Shown here: positions 32,873 through 41,606 of the stretch, in pieces
How positions within the stretch are numbered: the first letter of the stretch is position 1
Layout of the letters: each line of letters opens with the position of its first letter
Source: Oscillospiraceae bacterium
GTDB lineage: Bacteria > Bacillota > Clostridia > Oscillospirales > Ruminococcaceae
Assembly: GCA_017461565.1 (NCBI GenBank)
Contig: JAFTXQ010000001.1
Span: forward strand, 1-45,439
Direction of reading: 5' to 3'
DNA length: 45,439 bases
Position numbers and translations under genes: made by a program
Notes under the pieces: model-generated
The model's database searches: none
Seen by the model: only the letters and a program-made list of their open reading frames with translations
What the model was told of the DNA's origin: nothing

Positions 32873-33826
32873 ATGGATGATATGAAAAAGCTTGTTGAAA
32901 AATACAAGCGTGAGCTTATGGAGTTCAGCCGTGCTTCTGCGGTGCAGCCGCCGAAGAAGCTTGAATTCCCTGAAATGACCGAGGTCGATTCCGCTGTTGC
33001 ATCAGAGATCACCGTGAGTGATCAGCCGCAGGAGACCACACCGGCCCGAAGCCCACAGATAATCGGGTACAGCGGTGATGGCAGCGATGTTATGGACGCA
33101 TTCGGCGATGTGTTTTCTGAGCTTGCCGAACAAATGACAGAGGAGAAGCCTGACGGAATGCTGCCGTTACCGGAAGAAGCACCCGAGATAACGCAGCCTG
33201 ACGCTGAAGGACAGGCAGACAACGGAGTCACTACCGTGACACCCGAAACGGCAGAGCGCCTTGACGATATCCCTGAAAGCGGCGCCTATCCCGAGGAGCA
33301 GCTCGCAAAGCGGGATTTTGAGGAGCAGAGCGAGACTGTAAATCCTGTAGAAGATATACAGCCGCTTGTACAGAGTGGAGCGCCTTCAGTTGTTGTACCC
33401 GAACGTGAATATAGTTCTTTGCAGGAATATGTCGATGTCAATAATCGCAGGGGAATGGTTCGCTTCCGCACATATACGGCAAGAGGAGCACTTCCCGTGC
33501 CGAATGTAAGGATAGTGGTCTCTAAGACTATCGGCGGCAAGAAGCACGTATTTTATTCGCTTACCACGGATGAAAGCGGACAGACTGCGGTGATATCCCT
33601 GCCGGCTCCGCCAAAAGAGCTCTCCGAAGCTCCTGACAGTGCGGTCACACCCTATTCTGTTTATGATGCAGAAGTAACAGCGCAAGGCTTCAGTACGGTT
33701 ATCATAAAGGCGCTGCCTGTTTTTGACGGCATAACCTCGGTGCAGCGCATAGCGCTTGTTCCCGATGTGGGTCAGGTCACGGAGATCACCCCCGAAACTG
33801 AGCCCGATCTTAATGGAGGTGCATGA
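32873..33826 (+). CDS. Acidic protein with C-terminal carboxypeptidase-regulatory-like beta domain
   Basis: A 317-residue protein without signal peptide. Residues 1-20 are a charged helix (MKKLVEKYKRELMEFSRAS). Residues 25-185 are acidic, Pro/Glu/Thr-rich and probably disordered. The C-terminal part (about 190-300) looks like a transthyretin/CarboxypepD_reg-like sandwich: SLQEYVDVNNRRGMVRFRTY, VPNVRIVVSKTIGGKKHVFY, TTDESGQTAVISLPAP and YSVYDAEVTAQGFSTVII. GGAGAG precedes ATG 32873. It overlaps the SpoIID-like gene by one to four bases, so the two proteins are probably made in fixed ratio and work together. Confidence 0.75.
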   Translation: MDDMKKLVEKYKRELMEFSRASAVQPPKKLEFPEMTEVDSAVASEITVSDQPQETTPARSPQIIGYSGDGSDVMDAFGDVFSELAEQMTEEKPDGMLPLPEEAPEITQPDAEGQADNGVTTVTPETAERLDDIPESGAYPEEQLAKRDFEEQSETVNPVEDIQPLVQSGAPSVVVPEREYSSLQEYVDVNNRRGMVRFRTYTARGALPVPNVRIVVSKTIGGKKHVFYSLTTDESGQTAVISLPAPPKELSEAPDSAVTPYSVYDAEVTAQGFSTVIIKALPVFDGITSVQRIALVPDVGQVTEITPETEPDLNGGA

Positions 33827-35196
33827 TGCCACGTTACGAAGTACCTACCGTTCCAGAAAGGATAACGGTGCATCTCGGCACGCCTGAGTCCGCCGCACAG
33901 AATGTTACTCTCTCATTTCCCGACTACATAAAAAACGTAGCTTCTAGCGAAATATATCCCACCTGGCCCGAAGCGGCACTGCGTGCCAATATCTATGCCC
34001 AGATAACCTTTGCGCTGAACCGTGTGTTTACGGAATGGTACAGAAGCCGAGGCTATGATTTTGATATAACCAGTTCCACTCAATACGATCAGGCGTTCGT
34101 CAACGGCAGGGAGATATTTGAAAACATAAGCCGTATCGTTGATGAGGTGTTTAATAATTATGTGGTACGTCAAGGCAGTGTAGAGCCGTTGTTCACGCAA
34201 TTCTGCAACGGCACCACCGTCACCTGTCAGGGCCTTTCGCAATGGGGCACTGTGTCCCTTGCAAATCAGGGCTTCACTCCTTATGAGATACTGCAATACT
34301 ATTATGGAGATGATATAAATATCGTACGCAACGCCCCTGTTGAACCATATATACCGTCTTACCCGGGCGCACCTTTCGGTATAGGCTCATCGGGAAATGA
34401 GGTGAGAACCATTCAGGTAGAGCTTAATCGTATTTCAAATAATTTCCCTGCCATTCCTAAGATACTGCCTGCCAACGGTATTTACGGCGAGTCCACCGCA
34501 GAAGCTGTGCGAGTGTTTCAGGGGGTCTTTGACCTGCCTCAGACAGGAGTTGTCAATAAAGCAACGTGGTATCAGATAAAGTATATCTATGCAGCGGTAA
34601 AAGGGCTGGCGGAGCTTACAGGCGAGGGTCTCAGACCTTCGGAGGTGGAGCAGACATTCCCTGAGCAGCTTCAGCTTGGTGATTACGGTCAGCCTGTGCG
34701 CTCGGTGCAGTATTATCTGAATGTTATATCGTTTTTCAATCCTGAGATACCCGAGGTATCAGCCGACGGAGTTTTCGGCTCAGATACCGAAGCGCAGGTG
34801 ATCGCATTTGAACAGTTTTACGGTCTTACGCCTGACGGCGTAGTGGATTTCCGCACTTGGCAGCTTATTCAGCGTATATATGATGATATTCTTGCAGGGT
34901 TGCCTGAGGGCTACGAGTCAGGCGCCGCTGCACTTTATCCCGGGTATAATCTTACTCCGGGTCTTGAAAATGATGATGTGCGTGAGCTTCAGACATATCT
35001 TAATACGATAGGTGCAAACTATCAGGCGCTGCCTACTGTACCTGTGACGGGATATTTCGGAGAACAGACCGAAAATGCAGTGCGCCGTTTTCAGGAGCTT
35101 TTCGGACTTGACGTTACAGGAGTTGTGGGTGCGCCGACGTGGGACGCAATAGCAAGGGAATACAACTTTATCAAGTTCGGGATACAGCGCCCTTAA
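33826..35196 (+). CDS. SpoIID-like protein with three peptidoglycan-binding domains
   Basis: About 456 residues. The first 165 resemble a SpoIID/LytB amidase-enhancer-type domain: PERITVHLGTPES, FPDYIKNVASSEIYPTWPEAALRANIYAQITFALNR (in pieces), and GLSQWGTVSLANQGFTPYEIL matching the usual 'GmSQyGA...A..G..y.eIL.hYY'. Three PG_binding_1 domains follow, each with the 'G..G..V..iQ..L' and 'DG.fG..T..aV..fQ...gL...G.v...TW' pattern (near 185-260, 285-355 and 375-450). No signal peptide is visible, as in several sporulation-linked relatives. ATG 33826 is six bases after GGAGG; ATG 33823 is the alternative. It is likely involved in peptidoglycan remodelling. Confidence 0.8.
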   Translation: MPRYEVPTVPERITVHLGTPESAAQNVTLSFPDYIKNVASSEIYPTWPEAALRANIYAQITFALNRVFTEWYRSRGYDFDITSSTQYDQAFVNGREIFENISRIVDEVFNNYVVRQGSVEPLFTQFCNGTTVTCQGLSQWGTVSLANQGFTPYEILQYYYGDDINIVRNAPVEPYIPSYPGAPFGIGSSGNEVRTIQVELNRISNNFPAIPKILPANGIYGESTAEAVRVFQGVFDLPQTGVVNKATWYQIKYIYAAVKGLAELTGEGLRPSEVEQTFPEQLQLGDYGQPVRSVQYYLNVISFFNPEIPEVSADGVFGSDTEAQVIAFEQFYGLTPDGVVDFRTWQLIQRIYDDILAGLPEGYESGAAALYPGYNLTPGLENDDVRELQTYLNTIGANYQALPTVPVTGYFGEQTENAVRRFQELFGLDVTGVVGAPTWDAIAREYNFIKFGIQRP

Positions 35197-35256
35197 GCCC
35201 TGATATCCTGTGGAGCTTATGCTTCAGCGTTTCGGATCATCTGATCTTATTTTAAA

Positions 35257-35292
35257 AACACCGCTTTGGGAGATCATCCACAAAGCGGTGTT
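35257..35292. terminator. Bidirectional terminator between convergent genes
   Basis: A 12-bp perfect stem, AACACCGCTTTG (35257-35268) and CAAAGCGGTGTT (35281-35292), with CTTTTATT on the plus side and TTTTAAAA on the minus side. It serves the SpoIID-like unit and the PBP gene. Confidence 0.9.
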
Positions 35293-35313
35293 CTTTTATT
35301 CGCTTAATTATTG

Positions 35314-37698
35314 TCAGTCGGGATCCTCGTCTATGACATCAACTGTCTCAGAGGTCTCCTCCTGGATAACTCCCGCATCCTTTAGTATCTGCTGCTGGAT
35401 AGCGATATGGTCGCCGTTACAGTAGGTGGGGAGGTTGCTTGTGCGGTAATATCCTATTTCGGTGTCCTTGCACTTGCTTGTTGCGAGAAGTCCTGTTTTT
35501 TCACAGTATTCACGCTCGAGAACAGAGGAGTCGGGGCTGAAGTTCAGTATCTCAGAGGTATCCTGGACATCCTTCATGACTGTGTGCCATATTGCTGCAA
35601 GCGGCCTCCATCCCGAAGTAGAGGAGGAAAGCAGATCGCCGTTATTATCACGGCCGAGCCATACGGCTCCGACATAGTCCGGAGTACAGCCGACGAACAG
35701 CAGGTTGGAGTCGTCGTTTGACGTACCTGTCTTACCTATTACCTCAACATTGTCAAGCTTTGCGTTGATACCTGAGCCGTAGGGGTCAGTGATAACGGTC
35801 TTCATCATACGGTTGGTTATCCATGCGCTGTCGCTGCTGATAGCCTGGGTGCCGTAGAAGTTCTGTTCAAGCACGGTGTTTCCTCGTGCGTCTACCACCT
35901 TGCTGTACAGCATAGGCTCGTAATAATAACCGCCGTTGCCGAATATTTGATAGGACGCTGCAAGCTCAACAAGGTGCGTGCCTTTTGTTAGCGCACCGAG
36001 TGTGATAGGCGAATATGCGATATCGCTTTCAACAAGCGTTGTAAAGCCGAGGTTCTGCGTCAGGTGATTGAAGCACACCTGCGGAGTGAGCATCTGCGCT
36101 ACTCTTACCGCTACGGTGTTGGTGGATTTTCTTACCGCATACCATATCGGATACAGCTTTCCGTCGCCGGGGGCAGGGGGATTACCGAAGTTGTACGGCC
36201 ACAGATCTTCCTGATCGGGCACTTTGATACCCCAGTTGGGGATCATGGTCGAGTAGGTGATAAGGTTGTTTTCAATAGCGTTGGAATATACCGAGATCGG
36301 CTTCATGGTAGAACCGGGGGCACGTGTCGCCTGGGTCGCTCTGTTGAAGCAGCCGTCGCCCTCTTTTTCGCCAAGTCCTCCGACCAGCGCAACGACTGTT
36401 CCGGAGTAATCCATGATAACGAACGCCGATTGCAGAAGCTCTTCTTTTTTCATTGTTTCGTCATAGAACTTGACGCAGGTGTACGGATCACGGTATTTCT
36501 GTTCCAGTGTTTCCTGTATCTCCATGTCCATGTTGACATAGATCTTGTATCCGCCGTTGTATATCTCGTTTTTAGCAGAGGTGTACTGGATGCCCTTTTC
36601 GTCTGCATAGTCATTGATGACCTGCTCGATAGCAGCGTCAACGTACCAGTTCTGGGTTACCTCGTAGTTTCCGTTCCACTTATACGCTTCATACTCGAGG
36701 TCGGAGAATATCTCTTCGGGCAGTATCTCATCGTCCTTATCCTCGGCTGTATCGTCTTCAAGAGTTCTTTCGTCGATATATCCGAAGTCGTCGCCGTAGA
36801 CGGGTCTTGCAAAATACACTTTTTCTTTGTTGTAGCGTGCGGACTCGTATTCCTGTGTGTTGATAAGTCCCTGCTCGTACATGCTCTTCAGTGCATAGAC
36901 CTGTCTGTCCTTGCACTTCGTGAGGTCTGCATAGGGGTTGAGGTTACCCGGGCTTCGTATCATGCCTGCGAGTATAGCGGATTCCGCTATGGTGAGCTCG
37001 GCAGGGGTCTTGTCGAAATAATACGCCGAGGCAGAACCAACGCCGTAGATCATACCGCCGAACCATATACGATTCAGGTAGGACTCGATAATATCGATCT
37101 TTGTGTACTTTTCCTCAAGGCTCAATGCTCGGAATATCTCACGGAGCTTACGTTCCCATGTGGTCTCGTCGTCGCCTGTGATGTTCTTGATAAGCTGCTG
37201 GGTGATGGTAGAACCACCCTGTCCTGCCTGTGAGGTATTGAGCACGTCTGCACCTAGTGCTGCAACTGTACGCTTCCAGTCAACGCCCTTATGCTCATAG
37301 AAGCGCTTGTCCTCTACGGCGATAACAGCGTCGATAAGGCAGGGCGCCATGTCTTCGTAGTCCACCCAGATTCGGTTTTCGTCTGCTGCAAGGCGCTTGA
37401 TCTCGACTTCGTTGCCGTTGCTGTCGTAGGCGTAGACGAAGCTTGTGTACTTCATCTCTACATCACGCAGGTTTGCGTCGTAATTGGTGTTGGCAAAATC
37501 CAGAACATAGACAGTCAGCACTGTCACCACAATACACATCATAACAACTATGATGAGGAGCATGGCGGAAAATGTTGTGCCCACAACGGTCAGCGCATTT
37601 CCGATGTTCTTCATTACCTTGCTTTTCTTCTTGGACTTTTTCTTTTTCTGAACGTCGTCCTTGATCTTGATGTATTTAATTTTTTTCTTGTTGTCCAT
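35314..37698 (-). CDS. Class A penicillin-binding protein (PBP1A type)
   Basis: Bifunctional peptidoglycan synthase of 794 residues. A very basic cytosolic tail (about 1-33) is followed by one transmembrane helix (about 40-68). The GT51 glycosyltransferase has its catalytic Glu in AVEDKRFYEHKGVDW (E129) and QGGSTITQQLIKN. The transpeptidase has all three motifs: STMK (S463, K466), STN (525-527) and KTGT (656-659). The acidic insert near 309-335 (EDDTAEDKDDEILPEE) lies between the domains. The C-terminus ends with an acidic Thr-rich stretch. ATG 37698 follows AAGGA; earlier in-frame ATGs lack spacing. It is a separate transcript with its own promoter. Confidence 0.95.
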   Translation of the reverse strand: MDNKKKIKYIKIKDDVQKKKKSKKKSKVMKNIGNALTVVGTTFSAMLLIIVVMMCIVVTVLTVYVLDFANTNYDANLRDVEMKYTSFVYAYDSNGNEVEIKRLAADENRIWVDYEDMAPCLIDAVIAVEDKRFYEHKGVDWKRTVAALGADVLNTSQAGQGGSTITQQLIKNITGDDETTWERKLREIFRALSLEEKYTKIDIIESYLNRIWFGGMIYGVGSASAYYFDKTPAELTIAESAILAGMIRSPGNLNPYADLTKCKDRQVYALKSMYEQGLINTQEYESARYNKEKVYFARPVYGDDFGYIDERTLEDDTAEDKDDEILPEEIFSDLEYEAYKWNGNYEVTQNWYVDAAIEQVINDYADEKGIQYTSAKNEIYNGGYKIYVNMDMEIQETLEQKYRDPYTCVKFYDETMKKEELLQSAFVIMDYSGTVVALVGGLGEKEGDGCFNRATQATRAPGSTMKPISVYSNAIENNLITYSTMIPNWGIKVPDQEDLWPYNFGNPPAPGDGKLYPIWYAVRKSTNTVAVRVAQMLTPQVCFNHLTQNLGFTTLVESDIAYSPITLGALTKGTHLVELAASYQIFGNGGYYYEPMLYSKVVDARGNTVLEQNFYGTQAISSDSAWITNRMMKTVITDPYGSGINAKLDNVEVIGKTGTSNDDSNLLFVGCTPDYVGAVWLGRDNNGDLLSSSTSGWRPLAAIWHTVMKDVQDTSEILNFSPDSSVLEREYCEKTGLLATSKCKDTEIGYYRTSNLPTYCNGDHIAIQQQILKDAGVIQEETSETVDVIDEDPD

Positions 37699-37768
37699 AT
37701 TCACCATATCCTTCAATGACAAAAGACGGTCTAACAGCTGGTATGAATAATTATACCCATACAAATAT

Positions 37769-37797
37769 ATTATAGCATATATTTGCGCAGATGTTAA
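37769..37797 (-). promoter_or_regulatory. Promoter of the PBP gene
   Basis: Minus-strand TTAACA (37797-37792), 17 bases, TATAAT (37774-37769), about 70 bases before the start. Confidence 0.75.
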
Positions 37798-37867
37798 GTG
37801 TTTTTTTCAAAAATAATGTGAATAAAGGCTGAAAACAGCGCCTTCATGTAATTTTGTGGAAGATGTT

Positions 37868-38242
37868 TTACTTTATCTGTACGTCAGCGCTGTCATCTTC
37901 TGCCGATACGATCCTTATTTCAAGGCGGTGCGGCAGGCAGATTATCGGGACGCTGCCCCCTGAAATGCTGCCGCTGTGTATGCACACCTTGTCGGGGCAA
38001 TCGGCGTAAGTGACTGCGACTGCTCCGTTTTGTATACATACAGTATTGCTGCCAAGCTCTGTTGCGACTGTAAATTCACAGTCGACTGAAAGCGGCTCGG
38101 TGCGATAGAGTTCTCCGTTGATGCAGATGTTGACAACAGGATCGGGTATGCTGAGAGTTTTCATGATAAAAAACACAGATATCCCACCTATGCACAGGAG
38201 GGCAAGTATGATTGAGATGATCGTAACAGTTTTTTTATCCAT
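37868..38242 (-). CDS. NusG domain II (DUF1312-type) membrane-anchored protein
   Basis: A 124-residue protein with a cytosolic MDKK start, one transmembrane helix (about 6-28) and an extracytoplasmic NusG_II domain. The family motif is complete: SNTVCIQNGAVAVTYADCPDKVC followed by IHSGSIS and IICLPHRLEIRI (shown in parts). The conserved Cys pair CPDKVC and a third Cys in the ICLPHRL strand are present. In other Firmicutes this domain occurs near Rnf or thiamine-related redox genes; its role is unknown. ACGGAG precedes the ATG. It lies between the ECF module terminator and the PBP gene. Confidence 0.85.
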   Translation of the reverse strand: MDKKTVTIISIILALLCIGGISVFFIMKTLSIPDPVVNICINGELYRTEPLSVDCEFTVATELGSNTVCIQNGAVAVTYADCPDKVCIHSGSISGGSVPIICLPHRLEIRIVSAEDDSADVQIK

Positions 38243-38254
38243 AGTTCTCCGTTC

Positions 38255-38289
38255 AAAAAATCATCCGCCCGTATTTACGGACGGATGAT
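38255..38289 (-). terminator. Terminator of the ECF sigma/partner operon
   Basis: ATCATCCG...CGGATGAT arms (38260-38289, one internal mismatch) around a short loop. On the minus strand six T follow. Confidence 0.85.
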
Positions 38290-38295
38290 CTGTTG

Positions 38296-40665
38296 TTATC
38301 TTATGATATTTCCGAGCTTCCATACGCCGTCTTCCTTTACAAAGGAAACATTGGCGGTGCTGTATGCAGGCGTTCCGCAAAAGGTTCCTGCTTTGATATA
38401 CAGGGTACCGATGGCGCTGACGCTGTCCTCGTATGTGATGACAAGCTGAGTCTTGTTTGCTGATACGGCGGTGAGCTTTCCGGAAGTATAGTTGAGCTTC
38501 AGGCTATTTGTATCTATTCCGCACAGTGCAACCAGAGCATTTACAGCATCGGTTGAATAGTATGCGTTAAGACACTCGATAAGCTTGAATTGTGCGTGAA
38601 TGCCGACATCGGGGCAGGTGCCCAGTGCCAAAGCATTGTTAAGGCTGATAGCTCCGTTGAGAGCATCGACATATCGTTCAGATGCATTGGAGACTACCTG
38701 ACCATACACAAGGTTAAGCGCTTTGTTGTTATCATTGTAAACGCCTGAGGTTATCTTGACACATCCGTCAACAGCGCTTGCGATATATCGGCCGGAGAAG
38801 CTTCGTTTGTAGTCGATGGCGTCCAGTGTTTCAAGCGTTGGCTCAAGGGGCACCAGCGTTCCGTTGCTTATCGTGTAGAAGTTGCCGCCGATGCAGAGGT
38901 CATGTTTGCTGGCACCAAAGGTTACGCTTGCATCGAAGCGACCTGTGGTAATGAAGCTTTCCGTAGCGGGATCGAATATCTCGATAACACCGGTCAATGC
39001 GCTGTCGGCAGGGGATATCACTGCATGAGTGAATGCCAGATTGCTGACGATCTTAGGATTGTTGTCGTAAGTCTTGATTATATTGCTTTCTCTTGTCAGG
39101 ATATTTACACGATATATCTGAGTCAGAGAGGCGTCGTTGACAGCAAGATAGATGTTATCACCGCTGCTGCCGAGCATTGTTATTTTTGCTTCGCTCCAGA
39201 ACGGGCTTTCGATATATGAAAGATCATGACCATCCAATGAGAGCGCATACAAGTAATAAACACCGTCTAATTTTGCGTTGAAGAACAGTCTGTCTGTGCT
39301 GCTGTCGAAACCAACGCTGACAAGATTGCCATACATGATAGCGTCTTCTGCGTGGATATCGAAAATACCACGTGACTGAGAATCAACGAGCCACATTTTG
39401 GAACGGTTGCCCTGATCGCTGAGACCCGATACCAGGAGCTTGCAGCCGTCTTCGGATACCCAGTGCACTTTGGAATCAAGGCACGGTACGCTGTCGACAA
39501 GCGTTTCTGTTGTTCCGTAATACTCATAAAGAGCAATGCTGTCAGCTGTCCTTACGAAATATATGTTTTTGTCAAGGAAATAAGCCGAAACAGCGGAAAT
39601 ATTTTCAGTCTTGTAAACAAAATCCTTGAGATCGGGTTTTAATACAACACCGGCAGGAGGCTGCTGGATAACAGGATCGGAGGGGATCACCGGCTCAACA
39701 GGCTGCTGAGGAGTCTCGTTTGTTTCGGGGGGGGCGATAGTTTCGGGAGGTGTCACAACAGGGGGAAGCTCTTCCGTTTCAGGTGTTACAGGCTCAACAG
39801 GAGGAGCAACTGTCTCTTGTGTTTCCGTATCGTCAGATGTTTCCGATGTTTCTACGGGAGCGAGTGTTTCGCCGAAATCTACGGTTTCGGTCACATCAAC
39901 GGTCTCATAGGTCTCATCAGTATATATTATTTCAAAGGTATCCTGTGTTTCGGGGAGCACCGGCAGTACGATCTCTTCTCCACCCGGGAGGATTATCGGA
40001 TCATCCTTGATCTCGGGTGCGGGATTGGTGCTTTCGGGTATCACCACCTCGGTGGTCTCTATTTCGTCGGGGCTGATGGGGGTAGCGGTATCGAAATCAC
40101 TTTCGGACATCAGCTCCACGAGGAATACATCCGTATCGCTCTGGAGGAGGCTCATAACGGAGCCTGCACATTCTATACATATTGCGGAGATATTATCATT
40201 TCCTGAAAATACAGCGGAAACATTATCGCTTCCCGATATTTTAGAGCCATTAGCGAGATAAACGGCTTTAACAGGTATATTGCTGTCTGTATAGGCTGTA
40301 AGAACTCTTTCTGTGCCTTTAGGCGAAAGTGGGGTACAGAATGTAACCAGTACGCTCTGTATTTCTTCGCTGTCCTTTGCCTTGCTCTGCTGCTCGATAG
40401 CGTTCTGAACACGCTCGGAGGCGGACAAAGCTGAAAGGCTCTGGCTGCTTGTATCTATCAGATCTACACCGTTTTTGCTTTCCATCATAGAGATCGCAAC
40501 AGTGCCGCAGGCAACGGTACACGCTGCAACTGCTGCTGTGATACCTATCGCAATAGGGGAGATCTTCTGCCTTGCAAACTTGCCTTTTTTGGCATTTTCT
40601 CTGATCTTATCTGTATCAAACGAATATTCGCTCATCAGCTGTTTGTAAAAATCGTGTTTATTCAC
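38296..40665 (-). CDS. Large membrane-anchored partner (probable anti-sigma factor) of the ECF sigma
   Basis: A 789-residue protein. A short cytosolic N-terminus (1-34, MNKHDFYKQLMSEYSF then basic residues) could bind the sigma factor. One transmembrane helix follows (about 36-60). Residues 70-200 form a compact outer domain, 205-350 a Pro/Thr/Glu-rich spacer with many PETE/PPE motifs, and about 355-680 repeating beta strands with IYFVRTADSIALYEYYG, LLVSGLSDQG and LFFNAKLDGVYYLYAL, a beta-propeller-like plan. A C-terminal part follows (KLIECLNAYYSTDAVNAL). No zinc anti-sigma motif is seen. The GTG start follows AGGAGG. The gene is 41 bases after the sigma gene. The anti-sigma role is inferred from position and topology. 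Confidence 0.65.
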   Translation of the reverse strand: MNKHDFYKQLMSEYSFDTDKIRENAKKGKFARQKISPIAIGITAAVAACTVACGTVAISMMESKNGVDLIDTSSQSLSALSASERVQNAIEQQSKAKDSEEIQSVLVTFCTPLSPKGTERVLTAYTDSNIPVKAVYLANGSKISGSDNVSAVFSGNDNISAICIECAGSVMSLLQSDTDVFLVELMSESDFDTATPISPDEIETTEVVIPESTNPAPEIKDDPIILPGGEEIVLPVLPETQDTFEIIYTDETYETVDVTETVDFGETLAPVETSETSDDTETQETVAPPVEPVTPETEELPPVVTPPETIAPPETNETPQQPVEPVIPSDPVIQQPPAGVVLKPDLKDFVYKTENISAVSAYFLDKNIYFVRTADSIALYEYYGTTETLVDSVPCLDSKVHWVSEDGCKLLVSGLSDQGNRSKMWLVDSQSRGIFDIHAEDAIMYGNLVSVGFDSSTDRLFFNAKLDGVYYLYALSLDGHDLSYIESPFWSEAKITMLGSSGDNIYLAVNDASLTQIYRVNILTRESNIIKTYDNNPKIVSNLAFTHAVISPADSALTGVIEIFDPATESFITTGRFDASVTFGASKHDLCIGGNFYTISNGTLVPLEPTLETLDAIDYKRSFSGRYIASAVDGCVKITSGVYNDNNKALNLVYGQVVSNASERYVDALNGAISLNNALALGTCPDVGIHAQFKLIECLNAYYSTDAVNALVALCGIDTNSLKLNYTSGKLTAVSANKTQLVITYEDSVSAIGTLYIKAGTFCGTPAYSTANVSFVKEDGVWKLGNIIR

Positions 40666-40706
40666 AAAGCATGACCTCCTTCCTGATTGATATTATGGTA
40701 TCTGAG

Positions 40707-41252
40707 TCAGATACCGAATTTTTTCTTCTGCCGCTCAAGCGTGCGGTAGAGCTTGGTTTTTACGGTTGAAAGCTTCATATCCAGCTTATTGGCTATCTCG
40801 TCGAGCTTCATATCCATGACAAAGTGCATATAGAATATCTTTCCGACAGTTTCGTCATCTGACATTATATCATCGAAGATCTGTTTTGCCAGTATCTTGT
40901 CTGACATCACATCCTCCAGTTTTTTCTGGTCACGTGAAAGCTCCGCTTCCAGTGCGGCGGATTGTTCCTCGTCAAAGTCGGACATGTTCATCATCTTGTC
41001 ACGGCGTTTGAGGAAGCCTGAGAAAAAACTCCTGCACTCAAATTTGGCGATGTTAATAACAAACGCTTCTGCGTTATCGATATCTGCAAAGCCCTTATCC
41101 TTAAGGCGCTTATAAAAACGTGTATACACGTTCTGCACGATATCCTCGGCGTCCTGGAAGCGTGCTGCGTGGCTGACGACGAAGCGGGACACAGAGTTGA
41201 AGGTCTCCGCATATACTTCATCAAAATAGCTGTCTATATCAAATTTATCCAC
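40707..41252 (-). CDS. ECF-type RNA polymerase sigma factor
   Basis: A 181-residue extracytoplasmic-function sigma factor. Region 2 (about 12-80: VSRFVVSHAARFQDAEDIVQ with the DAEDIVQ motif, NAEAFVINIAKFECRSFF) binds core polymerase and the -10 element. Region 4 (about 120-175: VGKIFYMHFVMDMKLDEIA, LSTVKTKLYRTLERQKKK) binds the -35. The linker is longer and more charged than usual. The GTG start lies ten bases after GAGG. The next gene is its membrane-anchored partner, an arrangement typical for envelope-stress signalling. Confidence 0.9.
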   Translation of the reverse strand: MDKFDIDSYFDEVYAETFNSVSRFVVSHAARFQDAEDIVQNVYTRFYKRLKDKGFADIDNAEAFVINIAKFECRSFFSGFLKRRDKMMNMSDFDEEQSAALEAELSRDQKKLEDVMSDKILAKQIFDDIMSDDETVGKIFYMHFVMDMKLDEIANKLDMKLSTVKTKLYRTLERQKKKFGI

Positions 41253-41331
41253 GCGGAGCTCACCTCGTTTCCCCGCCTACATTACTGAAGTCAGCGGTTT
41301 TTCTAAAAAAGTTTCAATTATTTTTAAGATT

Positions 41332-41364
41332 TTTATACTAAATGTTGTTAACATTTAGTATAAA
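41332..41364. repeat. Perfect 15-bp palindrome upstream of the ECF sigma gene
   Basis: TTTATACTAAATGTT (41332-41346), a 3-base centre, and AACATTTAGTATAAA (41350-41364). TATACT occurs on both arms. It lies 80 bases upstream of the sigma start and is probably an operator or a symmetric promoter element. The rest of 41365-41533 is AT-rich with no gene seen. Confidence 0.8.
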
Positions 41365-41533
41365 CACATATTGCGTATGTAACAGTATCTATCAAAAAAA
41401 TACACATACATTTTTATTATACACTTTATATACTCATTTGTCAAATTGTTGAATGTAATTTTTCGCTTTACTATCGCCCTATTAAATAAAACCAAATAAA
41501 CAGGCAAAAAGTGACATGATACTATCAGAAAAA

Positions 41534-41574
41534 TAAAAAAGATCCGTTTTTGACTGAAACATCAAAAACGGATC
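41534..41574 (-). terminator. Terminator of the GGDEF gene
   Basis: A 13-bp perfect stem GATCCGTTTTTGA/TCAAAAACGGATC (41541-41553 with 41562-41574). On the minus strand a T-run follows. Confidence 0.92.
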
Positions 41575-41606
41575 CGGATTTATTGCCCTGATTGAGGGAT
41601 GAACTA

